Origin: Nautiliaceae bacterium
GTDB taxonomy: Bacteria > Campylobacterota > Campylobacteria > Campylobacterales > Nautiliaceae
Assembly: GCA_027008345.1 (NCBI GenBank)
Contig: JALTBU010000183.1
Location: forward strand, 1 to 5,042
Length of the DNA: 5,042 bases
Reading direction: 5' to 3'
The translations under genes were made by a program, and so were the position numbers. Every line of letters begins with the position of its first letter. Position 1 is the first letter of the stretch. The notes under the pieces were generated by a model. That model worked only from the letters and a program-made list of their open reading frames with translations. It was not told the origin of the DNA and ran no database searches. Shown here piece after piece: positions 1 through 5,042 of the stretch.

Positions 1-146
1 TCTTTTTCTTTAAGTGTCCCTCTTTTATTAAGCATATAAGCCGTCATATTTGCAACACCGTCTTTTGCAAAAACGCTTCCTGTATTTTTGAAAATTATTT
101 GAAATACCGTTCTGCCTAAGTTGTCTTTTTCATATATCAGATACAT
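1..146 (-). CDS. M16 family (insulinase-like) zinc peptidase, N-terminal fragment
   Basis: Only the first 48 codons are inside the window; the gene runs off the left edge. The visible protein starts MYLIYEKDNLGRTVFQIIFK and continues through a KNTGS turn to a helix ending in AYMLNKRGT. This resembles the N-terminal strand pair and first helix of M16 peptidases, where a typical family pattern is a strand with 'VFKNAGS', then a helix with 'LNEGT'. The catalytic HxxEH motif would lie further downstream and cannot be seen, so activity is not shown. Known family members are periplasmic or cytoplasmic zinc proteases of the PqqL/insulinase type. The ATG at 146 is chosen because AAGGAG lies 4 nt upstream and only 8 nt separate it from the preceding aldolase-like gene, which implies one transcript and probable translational coupling. 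The family call is from recalled sequence resemblance and could be wrong given the short fragment. Confidence 0.65.
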   Translation of the reverse strand, partial: MYLIYEKDNLGRTVFQIIFKNTGSVFAKDGVANMTAYMLNKRGTLKEK

Positions 147-150
147 TTTT

Positions 151-156
151 CTCCTT
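151..156 (-). promoter_or_regulatory. Ribosome-binding site of the M16 peptidase gene, overlapping the upstream stop codon
   Basis: On the minus strand the sequence reads TAAGGAG-AAAA-ATG. AAGGAG (156 to 151) is a near-full Shine-Dalgarno match and shares two bases with the TAA stop (157-155) of the aldolase-like gene. A ribosome terminating there is already positioned on the next gene's binding site, so reinitiation or coupled translation is likely. This supports the ATG at 146. Confidence 0.8.
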
Positions 157-721
157 AATGCTGGTGTGAATTTAGTAAAATTGTGGCACTGTTTTCTAAA
201 ATTACCGCTTTTTTTAATATTTCTCTAATATCTCTTGATTTTATAAAAACACCGTAACCTTTTATAATGACAATATCATTTTCTTTTAATTTTTTTGAAA
301 TTATATATTCTTTATTTTCTTCCCATTCAATAGAATTAGTTATTTCAATAATAGGAATTTTTTGTAAATATTTTTTGCCAAGATGGTCTATAGGTTTTAA
401 AAAGCTGTGGTGTTCTATCGAAAAAGTTATTGTATTAATCGGGAAAATGTTGGATATTGCTTTTGTACTTGATATGGTTTCGTATATTTTGGTATGTATT
501 TTGATGTCATCTGTAGTCTCTTTCCATGAAAGATCACTTTTTAAAATGTGGACTTTTTTGAAAAAATCGTCTTCTAAAATATGCTTATTTTGCTTATTTA
601 TAAGCATTTTGTCATTTTGAAGTTTTAAAGAAATACTTCCGATTCCCATATCCAGAAAATTTTTATTAAACAAAGATTTTGCCACAAGTAGATATTCATC
701 AATAATTGTTTTTGTTACCAA
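155..721 (-). CDS. Class II aldolase/adducin-fold protein lacking the usual zinc ligands
   Basis: This 188-residue protein has the layout of the class II aldolase/adducin domain. It has an N-terminal 'GIGSISLKL' (residues 26-34, in place of the usual G-N-x-S motif), a 'IHTKIY' helix start (75-80), and a C-terminal 'VIIKGYGVFI' strand followed by the helix RDIREILKKAVILENSA (163-179). Typical enzymes such as L-fuculose-phosphate aldolase bind zinc through a His-x-His pair after the central helix and a later His in an 'NHG' motif. Here the corresponding places read 'NIFPIN' (91-96) and 'KGYG' (154-157), so the expected His residues are absent. I recall similar epsilonproteobacterial proteins annotated only as 'class II aldolase and adducin N-terminal domain'. 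A structural or binding role is more likely than aldolase catalysis, but the substrate is unknown. The start is TTG at 721, with AAAAGG 6 nt upstream; the first internal Met is residue 25, inside the conserved domain. It is probably co-transcribed with the M16 peptidase gene. Confidence 0.8.
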   Translation of the reverse strand: MVTKTIIDEYLLVAKSLFNKNFLDMGIGSISLKLQNDKMLINKQNKHILEDDFFKKVHILKSDLSWKETTDDIKIHTKIYETISSTKAISNIFPINTITFSIEHHSFLKPIDHLGKKYLQKIPIIEITNSIEWEENKEYIISKKLKENDIVIIKGYGVFIKSRDIREILKKAVILENSATILLNSHQH

Positions 722-727
722 ACAGAG

Positions 728-733
728 CCTTTT
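728..733 (-). promoter_or_regulatory. Ribosome-binding site of the aldolase-like gene (supports TTG start)
   Basis: The minus strand reads AAAAGG followed by 6 nt and then TTG. This spacing supports the TTG at 721 as the true start, which would otherwise be an uncertain choice since no ATG lies nearby upstream. Confidence 0.6.
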
Positions 734-743
734 TTGCTACAAT
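731..743 (+). promoter_or_regulatory. Extended -10 promoter for the rsmH-ftsL unit
   Basis: The plus strand reads TTTTTGCTACAAT: T-run, TGn extension and a TACAAT hexamer (738-743), one base off consensus. A weak -35-like TTACCA lies at 715-720 with a 17-bp spacer, and the region around 706-713 is T-rich. The predicted transcription start is near 750, giving a leader of about 14 nt. The hexamer shares positions 742-743 with the TATAAT of the opposing promoter, so polymerase should not occupy both at once. Confidence 0.7.
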
Positions 744-754
744 TATATCAAAAA
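742..754 (-). promoter_or_regulatory. Extended -10 promoter for the aldolase-like/M16 unit
   Basis: The minus strand reads TTTTTGATATAAT, a T-run, then the TGn extension and a perfect TATAAT hexamer (747 to 742). This matches the sigma-70 promoter style known in Campylobacter, which relies on T-rich upstream sequence and an extended -10 rather than a -35 box; I see no good -35. The predicted start of transcription is near 735, giving a leader of about 14 nt that begins only a couple of bases before the Shine-Dalgarno sequence. It overlaps the plus-strand promoter at 731-743. Confidence 0.75.
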
Positions 755-757
755 GGA
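753..757 (+). promoter_or_regulatory. Ribosome-binding site of rsmH (supports TTG start)
   Basis: AAGGA followed by 6 nt and then TTG at 764. The same 6-nt spacing is seen on the opposite strand for the divergent gene. It lies inside the right arm of the promoter palindrome, so transcriptional and translational signals are packed into the same bases. Confidence 0.65.
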
Positions 758-763
758 TAATTT

Positions 764-1684
764 TTGAATATTCCCCATATACCGGTTTTGCTTAAAGAAA
801 CGATTGAACTGTTTAAAAAGAATATGAATCCCAAAGGTTATTTTATTGACTGTACACTTGGATTTGGAGGACACAGCGAGGCAGTTTTGGAAAATTTCCC
901 GGAAATTAAACTTATAGGGATTGACCAGGATAAAGAAGCTTTAAATTTTGCAAAAAAAAGACTTTCAAAGTTTTCAAATAGAGTAGAATTTATAAACAAA
1001 AGAGCAAGTGAAGTGCTTAAAAATTTAAAAGGTCTTGAAATCTCAGGAGTTCTTGCTGATATAGGTGTGAGTAGTTATCAGCTTGACAATAAAGAGCGTG
1101 GGTTTACTTTTGATGCTGAGACGCTTGATATGAGAATGAATAAAGATCAAAAATTTTCTGCTTATGATGTTGTTAATTTTTATGACAGAAATCAGTTAGA
1201 AGAAATTTTAAAAAAATATGCCGAGGAGAGGCAGTTTAGAAAAATTGCCGATTTTATAATTAAAAACAGACCCATTAATTCAAACCGTGAACTTGCAGAT
1301 ATTTTACACAAAGCGGGGATTAAAGACAAAAAAAGAATGGCGCCAATTTTTCAGGCAATAAGAATTGAGGTAAACAATGAATTAAAAGAGCTTGAAAATA
1401 TCCTCAAAAGTGTTGAAAATATTGCAAAAAATGGTACAATTTTAGGAATAATAACTTTTCATTCTTTAGAAGATAGGATTGTAAAAAATCAGTTTAAAGA
1501 ATGGGCTAAAAAATGTATCTGTCCTCCCGAAGCTTTTAAATGTGAATGCGGAGGAAACAATCAAAAAGGAATAATACTTACAAAAAAACCGATTGTTGCA
1601 TCAAAAGAAGAAATAAGAAACAATCCTCGAAGCAGAAGTGCGAAACTCAGGGGGTTTAAGTTTACAAAGGGAGAAAATGGATGA
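764..1684 (+). CDS. rsmH: 16S rRNA (cytosine(1402)-N(4))-methyltransferase RsmH (MraW)
   Basis: This 306-residue protein is a normal full length for RsmH, the cytoplasmic SAM-dependent enzyme that N4-methylates C1402 in the 30S decoding centre. Visible family motifs in order: HIPVLL (5-10), the SAM-binding loop DCTLGFGGHS (29-38), GIDQD (52-56, acidic residue after the second strand), LADIGVSSYQLD (97-108), RGFTF (112-116), LDMRM (121-125), QAIRIEVNNEL (197-207), TFHSLEDRIVK (231-241), a four-cysteine cluster C251/C253/C260/C262, and the C-terminal NPRSRSAKLR (287-296). The start is TTG; the first in-frame ATG is codon 21 and would remove the conserved HIPVLL segment, and AAGGA sits 6 nt before the TTG. 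It overlaps the FtsL-like gene by 8 nt, the classic rsmH-ftsL pairing of division clusters. Expression should come from the overlapping divergent promoter at 731-743. Confidence 0.97.
   Translation: MNIPHIPVLLKETIELFKKNMNPKGYFIDCTLGFGGHSEAVLENFPEIKLIGIDQDKEALNFAKKRLSKFSNRVEFINKRASEVLKNLKGLEISGVLADIGVSSYQLDNKERGFTFDAETLDMRMNKDQKFSAYDVVNFYDRNQLEEILKKYAEERQFRKIADFIIKNRPINSNRELADILHKAGIKDKKRMAPIFQAIRIEVNNELKELENILKSVENIAKNGTILGIITFHSLEDRIVKNQFKEWAKKCICPPEAFKCECGGNNQKGIILTKKPIVASKEEIRNNPRSRSAKLRGFKFTKGENG
1667..1673 (+). promoter_or_regulatory. Ribosome-binding site of the FtsL-like gene, within the rsmH 3' end
   Basis: AAGGGAG lies 3 nt before ATG 1677 and inside the last codons of rsmH. It decides the start: an in-frame GTG at 1638 would add 13 residues read from the conserved rsmH tail and has no such site, and the ATG at 1681 is in a different frame that stops after six codons. 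Confidence 0.7.
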
Positions 1685-1952
1685 AAAAAGTGTTCTTTTA
1701 GATGAAGTAACACCTCATATTCAATCACAATCTATTTCAATATCTATTATTAAAAACCTTATTATTGCAATTGCATTTGCATTTGCCCTGTTTCTACCGA
1801 AAATATATATTTCATCACAAATATATTTAAGCTCTGTAAAAATCAATAAAAAGTTAAACGAATATTATTCACTAAAAGCTGAAAATTCAATTCTTTTATC
1901 AAAAATTGAAAAAATAAAATTCAAAAACAGACTCAATATTGATTCTTTTTGA
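1677..1952 (+). CDS. ftsL: FtsL-like bitopic cell-division protein (candidate)
   Basis: This small protein of 91 residues has three parts: a polar N-terminal cytoplasmic tail (about 1-24), one hydrophobic membrane segment (about 25-45, ending FALFLPKIYI), and a periplasmic region (about 46-91) rich in leucine, lysine and glutamate that looks like a coiled coil, with the FtsL-like pattern KLNEYYSLKAENSILLSKIE (59-78). FtsL recruits and bridges division proteins (with FtsB/DivIC and FtsQ) at the septum and helps activate FtsWI septal peptidoglycan synthesis. The call rests on topology, size and position immediately after rsmH; FtsL sequences diverge too much for motif-based proof. The 8-nt overlap with rsmH suggests coupled translation. 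An FtsB/DivIC-type protein is the main alternative. The protein is at the short end for the family, with only about 45 residues outside the membrane. ftsI, the usual next gene, is not present. Confidence 0.7.
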   Translation: MDEKSVLLDEVTPHIQSQSISISIIKNLIIAIAFAFALFLPKIYISSQIYLSSVKINKKLNEYYSLKAENSILLSKIEKIKFKNRLNIDSF

Positions 1953-1958
1953 TAAAAT
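1946..1958 (+). promoter_or_regulatory. Candidate extended -10 promoter for the RND permease gene
   Basis: TTTTTGATAAAAT has the same T-run, TGn and -10 arrangement as the two divergent promoters at 731-754, with hexamer TAAAAT (1953-1958), one base off consensus. It overlaps the end of the FtsL-like gene, including its TGA stop. The predicted transcription start is near 1965, giving a leader of only about 13 nt. In an AT-rich genome such a match can arise by chance, so confidence is moderate; its position directly before a gene with a different function supports it. Confidence 0.5.
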
Positions 1959-1976
1959 ACCCTCAAAAAGAGGGTA
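1958..1976 (+). other. Perfect RNA hairpin sequestering the RND gene's Shine-Dalgarno sequence
   Basis: TACCCTC (1958-1964), loop AAAAA (1965-1969), GAGGGTA (1970-1976): a perfect 7-bp stem with four G-C pairs, ending one base before ATG 1978. The right arm contains GAGG (1970-1973), the only Shine-Dalgarno-like sequence at proper spacing for the RND gene, so folding would hide it. No U-run follows, so it is not an intrinsic terminator for plus-strand transcription. It begins 6 nt after the FtsL-like stop codon, close enough for a terminating ribosome to melt it. Confidence 0.7.
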
Positions 1977-1977
1977 G

Positions 1978-4900
1978 ATGAGAAAAGTAATCGAATTTTT
2001 TTTAAAAAACTCAGTATTTACACATACGCTTTTTATAATTGTTATTTTAATGGCGGTAATTGCATACCAAAATGTGCCAAAAGAGCTTTTTCCTCCCGCT
2101 ACTCTTGATAAAATACTTATTCAAGGCGCATATCCAGGAGCTTCTCCTGAGACCCTTGATAAAATGGCGGTATCTCAAATAGAAGATGAGATAAAAAACT
2201 ATTCTGAAGTATCAAAAATAGAAAGTGTTATTAGTAACGGCAATTTTGTAATTACAGTTGATTTGAAACCAGGAAGCAATAAACTTGAGCTTATGAATGA
2301 TTTTAAAAATGTTGTTGCAAATTTAAAAAGAGATTTGCCAAGTGATATGGATGAGCCAAGCGTTACAATTGCCAAAAAAGCTTTTCCTTTGATGTTTATT
2401 TCCGTTGCAAGCAATAAGCTGAATAAAGATGAGCTTTTAAATGCGGCAGAAGATGTAAAAAAAGCACTCTCGAAACTAAAAGATTTAAGTAAAATTGATA
2501 TAAGAGGAAAAAGTGATAAAAATATTTATTTTGAACTTGATAATCAAAAAATTGAAAGTTTGGGTCTTAATAAAAATCTTGTAATTTCTGCTCTTAGTTC
2601 TGTCAATACAATATTCCCTGTCGGAAAGATAGAGGGAAATAAACACTATTTTATCTCTTTTTTTCCGCAGGGTGTAAAAGATTTTAAAAACACTTTAATA
2701 AAAATAGGTAATAAAGTTATAAGACTTTCAGATATTGCCGTTATTAAAAAAACATATGCCACTCCTACTCAAATTGGAAAATATAACGGAATTCCAAATT
2801 TAACCATTGATGTAAGAAAAGGCGAGGGTGGAGATGCCATTGCACTTAGTAAAAAAATAAGAGAAATTTTAAAAGAATATCATCAAAAACATCCTGATGT
2901 GATATTTGGGATATCTACTGATACGAGCAAGTGGGTTGCAAACAGGTTTAATACGGTTGTAAGTAATATAATTTTTGGGCTTATTTTGGTGTTTTTTGTA
3001 ATGTGGATATTTTTAAATTGGAGAATTTCATTTGTTGTTACCCTTGGAATACCAACATCTTTTGCTATTGCTTTAATATTTCTTGATTATTATAATTTTT
3101 CACTGAATTTATTATCAATGCTTGGGGCTTTAATTGCACTTGGAATGATTGTTGATGAGGCTATTGTTGTAGGTGAGAATATTTACCGTCATATGGAAAT
3201 GGGAAAAGACAGACTCACTGCTGCGATTGACGGAAGTATGGAAGTTTTCTGGCCTGTTGTAGCATCTGCTCTTACTACAATTTTGGCATTTTTGCCTATG
3301 CTTTTGATAAAAGGTGAAATTGGTGTATTTATAAAAATCTTGCCAGTAATGATTACTATTTTGATATTAAGCTCGCTTCTTGAAGCATTTGTTTTTCTTC
3401 CGCTTCATTCAAAAGAGATGTTAAAAATTTATAAAAACGATAAAAAAGAACTTTTTTGGGAGAAATTTCAAGGACTTTATAGAAAAATTCTTTGGATATT
3501 TTTTAAATTCAGATATTTTGTACTTATATTTTTCCTTCTAATAGTGCCATATCTAACATTTGTAGGAATGAAGCATTCAAAATTTCAATTATTTCCAAAT
3601 TTTGATGCAAGTCAGATATATGTTAACGGAAAATTTGAATCAAATTTTAGTATAGAAGAGACGGCAAAAGCAATAACGCCAATTGAAAAAGATTTAAAAA
3701 AATATCTAAAAAATGATGTTTCAGGCTTTACGACTGTTGTGGGTATGAAGATGAATAATAAAGGTGAGGCGAATACGGGTGAGAACTATTTTCATATTTT
3801 TGTTGATTTGTATGATAAAAAACCAACGGATTTTTACAATAAATATATCGCTCCTCTTTTTCAGCCTGTAAAAGTAACACATCAGACAAGGGAAGTGACA
3901 TCTCAGCAGCTTGCAATGAAGATTAAAAAAGAACTTTCAAAACTTAATATAAAAGGAATAAAAGAGCTTAATGTAATTGTTCCTCAGGCAGGTATTGTAA
4001 AAAGCGACATTGTTATAGGAATTGTAAGCAATGATCAGAAAAAAACACTTTGGGCTATAAAACTTCTTGAAAAAGAAATGAAAAAAATAAAAGGTGTATA
4101 TAATATTTATGATGATGCGGAGCTGGGGGCATATGAACTTAAACTTAAAATAAATTCCTATGGTGAGAAACTCGGATTTAACGAAGGCAATCTTTTTAAT
4201 CAGTTAAGGGCGTTTTTTGGAGAAGCGGAATATGATAAAACATTTGATAAAGACGGTATCGTAAAGATTGTTTTAAAAGATATAAACAAGGATAAATTTA
4301 ATGAACTTAAATATTTCAGGGTCAATATTCCAAATACCGATCAATATATCGAGATTAATAAAATTGCTGATTTTATCACATACCGCTCATTTAAAAAGAT
4401 TCATAAATATAACGGAATTGCGGCAAAAAGCGTATATGCATCTTTGAATAAAAAAATAATAACAGTCAGTGATTTTTATCAAAAAATTAATCCGGTTTTA
4501 AATAAAATAAAATCAAAAGGTCTTGATATTATAATTGGAGGTGCTGCAAAAACGAGTAAAAACTTTATGAGGGATTTAAAAGAATCCTTGGTTGTGGCAG
4601 TGCTTTTGATATTTTTAATTCTTGTTTTAATGTTTAATTCTGCGCTGCTTCCTTTCATAATAATTTCAGTAATTCCTCTTTCATTTTTAGGGGTAATAAT
4701 TGGAAATTATATAATGGGTATGAATATGACAATGCTTGGTATGATTGGTGTTGTGGGTCTTGCCGGAGTTGTTGTTAATGACGGGATAGTAATGGTTGAT
4801 TTTATAAAAAAAGCAAAAAATATTGAAGAAATTGTGCTTTTTGCTTCAAGGCGTCTAAGACCTGTACTTCTTACATCAATTACAACATTTTTCGGTCTTA

Positions 4901-5042
4901 TTACGCTTATGTTTTTCCCTTACGGGCAAAGTGCAATTCTTCAGCCTCTGGCAATCGCCCTTGGATTTGGACTTTTATGGGGGACATTGCTTAATCTCTT
5001 TTATTTGCCGGTATTTTTTTATATACTAAATAAAAAAAGGTT
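1978..5042 (+). CDS. RND-family efflux permease (AcrB-like inner-membrane transporter), 3' end cut by window
   Basis: 1021 codons are open to the window edge; families of this type are about 1000-1050 residues and the last residues (FYLPVFFYILNKKR) resemble the end of transmembrane helix 12, so little is missing. The protein is a proton-driven inner-membrane exporter with the RND duplicated layout: TM1 (about 13-31), a large periplasmic porter/docking loop (32-325) with YPGASPETLD (52-61), TM2-TM6 (330-476), TM7 (511-528), a second large loop (529-863), and TM8-TM12 (867-1017). The TM4 relay motif is GMIVDEAIVVGEN (389-401) and TM10 has GVVVNDGIVMVDF (930-942). Relative to AcrB, D407-D408 become D393-E394 and K940-N941 become N934-D935, while R971 and T978 have counterparts R959 and T966. 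This places it in the 'VVxND' branch of RND pumps rather than close to AcrB. The substrate cannot be inferred. No adaptor or outer-membrane channel gene lies upstream. The start is ATG 1978, 25 nt after the FtsL-like gene; the leader hairpin suggests translational control. Confidence 0.93.
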   Translation, partial: MRKVIEFFLKNSVFTHTLFIIVILMAVIAYQNVPKELFPPATLDKILIQGAYPGASPETLDKMAVSQIEDEIKNYSEVSKIESVISNGNFVITVDLKPGSNKLELMNDFKNVVANLKRDLPSDMDEPSVTIAKKAFPLMFISVASNKLNKDELLNAAEDVKKALSKLKDLSKIDIRGKSDKNIYFELDNQKIESLGLNKNLVISALSSVNTIFPVGKIEGNKHYFISFFPQGVKDFKNTLIKIGNKVIRLSDIAVIKKTYATPTQIGKYNGIPNLTIDVRKGEGGDAIALSKKIREILKEYHQKHPDVIFGISTDTSKWVANRFNTVVSNIIFGLILVFFVMWIFLNWRISFVVTLGIPTSFAIALIFLDYYNFSLNLLSMLGALIALGMIVDEAIVVGENIYRHMEMGKDRLTAAIDGSMEVFWPVVASALTTILAFLPMLLIKGEIGVFIKILPVMITILILSSLLEAFVFLPLHSKEMLKIYKNDKKELFWEKFQGLYRKILWIFFKFRYFVLIFFLLIVPYLTFVGMKHSKFQLFPNFDASQIYVNGKFESNFSIEETAKAITPIEKDLKKYLKNDVSGFTTVVGMKMNNKGEANTGENYFHIFVDLYDKKPTDFYNKYIAPLFQPVKVTHQTREVTSQQLAMKIKKELSKLNIKGIKELNVIVPQAGIVKSDIVIGIVSNDQKKTLWAIKLLEKEMKKIKGVYNIYDDAELGAYELKLKINSYGEKLGFNEGNLFNQLRAFFGEAEYDKTFDKDGIVKIVLKDINKDKFNELKYFRVNIPNTDQYIEINKIADFITYRSFKKIHKYNGIAAKSVYASLNKKIITVSDFYQKINPVLNKIKSKGLDIIIGGAAKTSKNFMRDLKESLVVAVLLIFLILVLMFNSALLPFIIISVIPLSFLGVIIGNYIMGMNMTMLGMIGVVGLAGVVVNDGIVMVDFIKKAKNIEEIVLFASRRLRPVLLTSITTFFGLITLMFFPYGQSAILQPLAIALGFGLLWGTLLNLFYLPVFFYILNKKR

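Larger units (their letters stand above)
731..754. repeat. 24-bp near-perfect palindrome formed by the two divergent promoters
   Basis: The centre of symmetry lies between 742 and 743. The left half is TTTTTGCTACAA; the reverse complement of the right half is TTTTTGATATAA, so 10 of 12 positions match. The simplest reading is two opposed extended -10 elements sharing a core, not a repressor operator, because the outer arms are the T-run and TG extension of each promoter. A protein-binding operator superimposed on it cannot be excluded. Confidence 0.75.

Noticed and set aside
267..620. Plus-strand open frame of 117 codons opposite the aldolase-like gene
   Set aside because: It lies wholly antisense to a gene with clear family features, and its product is a low-complexity hydrophobic string typical of the reverse of AT-rich coding DNA. 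It has no convincing ribosome-binding site.
731..754. Palindrome as a classical repressor operator
   Set aside because: All of its symmetry can be explained by two opposed extended -10 promoters, and no regulator gene is adjacent. A superimposed operator remains possible but is not needed.
952..959. A8 tract in rsmH as a phase-variable switch
   Set aside because: Lysine-rich AT-rich genes carry such runs routinely, and RsmH is a housekeeping enzyme in which switching would be unexpected.
1638..1676. Upstream GTG start extending the FtsL-like protein by 13 residues
   Set aside because: The added residues are read from the DNA encoding the conserved RsmH tail, there is no good ribosome-binding site before the GTG, and AAGGGAG sits right before the ATG at 1677.
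1958..1976. Inverted repeat as an intrinsic terminator of the rsmH-ftsL unit
   Set aside because: No run of T follows the stem on the plus strand; the sequence goes directly into the start codon of the RND gene. A translation-control hairpin fits better.
2199..2414. Minus-strand open frame of 71 codons within the RND gene
   Set aside because: It is antisense to the continuous, well-supported RND reading frame and shows no family features.
3728..3916. Minus-strand open frame of 62 codons within the RND gene
   Set aside because: It is antisense to the second periplasmic loop of the permease, with biased composition and no supporting signals.

Overview
The window is strongly AT-rich and almost entirely coding. 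The gene content (an epsilon-type class II aldolase-like protein beside an M16 peptidase, diverging from rsmH and an FtsL-like gene) and promoters made of a T-run plus extended -10 with no clear -35 suggest a member of the Campylobacterota. A thermophilic Nautiliales relative such as Nautilia, Caminibacter or Lebetimonas is my best guess. This is inference from composition and protein resemblance, not a database match.

Layout: a 42-bp intergenic region (722-763) separates two divergent transcription units. To the left, on the minus strand, a 188-residue class II aldolase/adducin-fold protein (721-155) is followed 8 nt later by the first 48 codons of an M16-type peptidase (146 to the window edge). 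The stop codon of the first gene is embedded in the ribosome-binding site of the second. To the right, on the plus strand, are rsmH (16S rRNA m4C1402 methyltransferase, 764-1684), a 91-residue FtsL-like division protein overlapping it by 8 nt (1677-1952), and, 25 nt further on, an RND-family efflux permease (1978 to beyond the window end, 1021 codons visible and probably only a few residues short of complete). The permease reads through without a stop or frameshift.

The two non-coding stretches are short but structured. The divergent region is an almost perfect 24-bp palindrome in which two extended -10 elements overlap head to head. Both genes start with TTG, at exactly equal distances from the centre of symmetry. 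The gap before the RND gene holds a perfect 7-bp inverted repeat that buries the permease's Shine-Dalgarno sequence, plus a promoter-like extended -10 whose predicted start site falls in the loop of that hairpin.

Functionally, rsmH and ftsL are the usual first pair of a division and cell-wall (dcw) cluster. The next gene is not ftsI but an RND permease with no adaptor or outer-membrane gene in view. I see no tRNA, rRNA, CRISPR array, insertion sequence or phage gene, and no gene-free stretch longer than 42 bp. I found no clear evidence of a wholly new system; the most interesting signals are regulatory architecture and the unusual residues of the aldolase-like protein and the RND pump.
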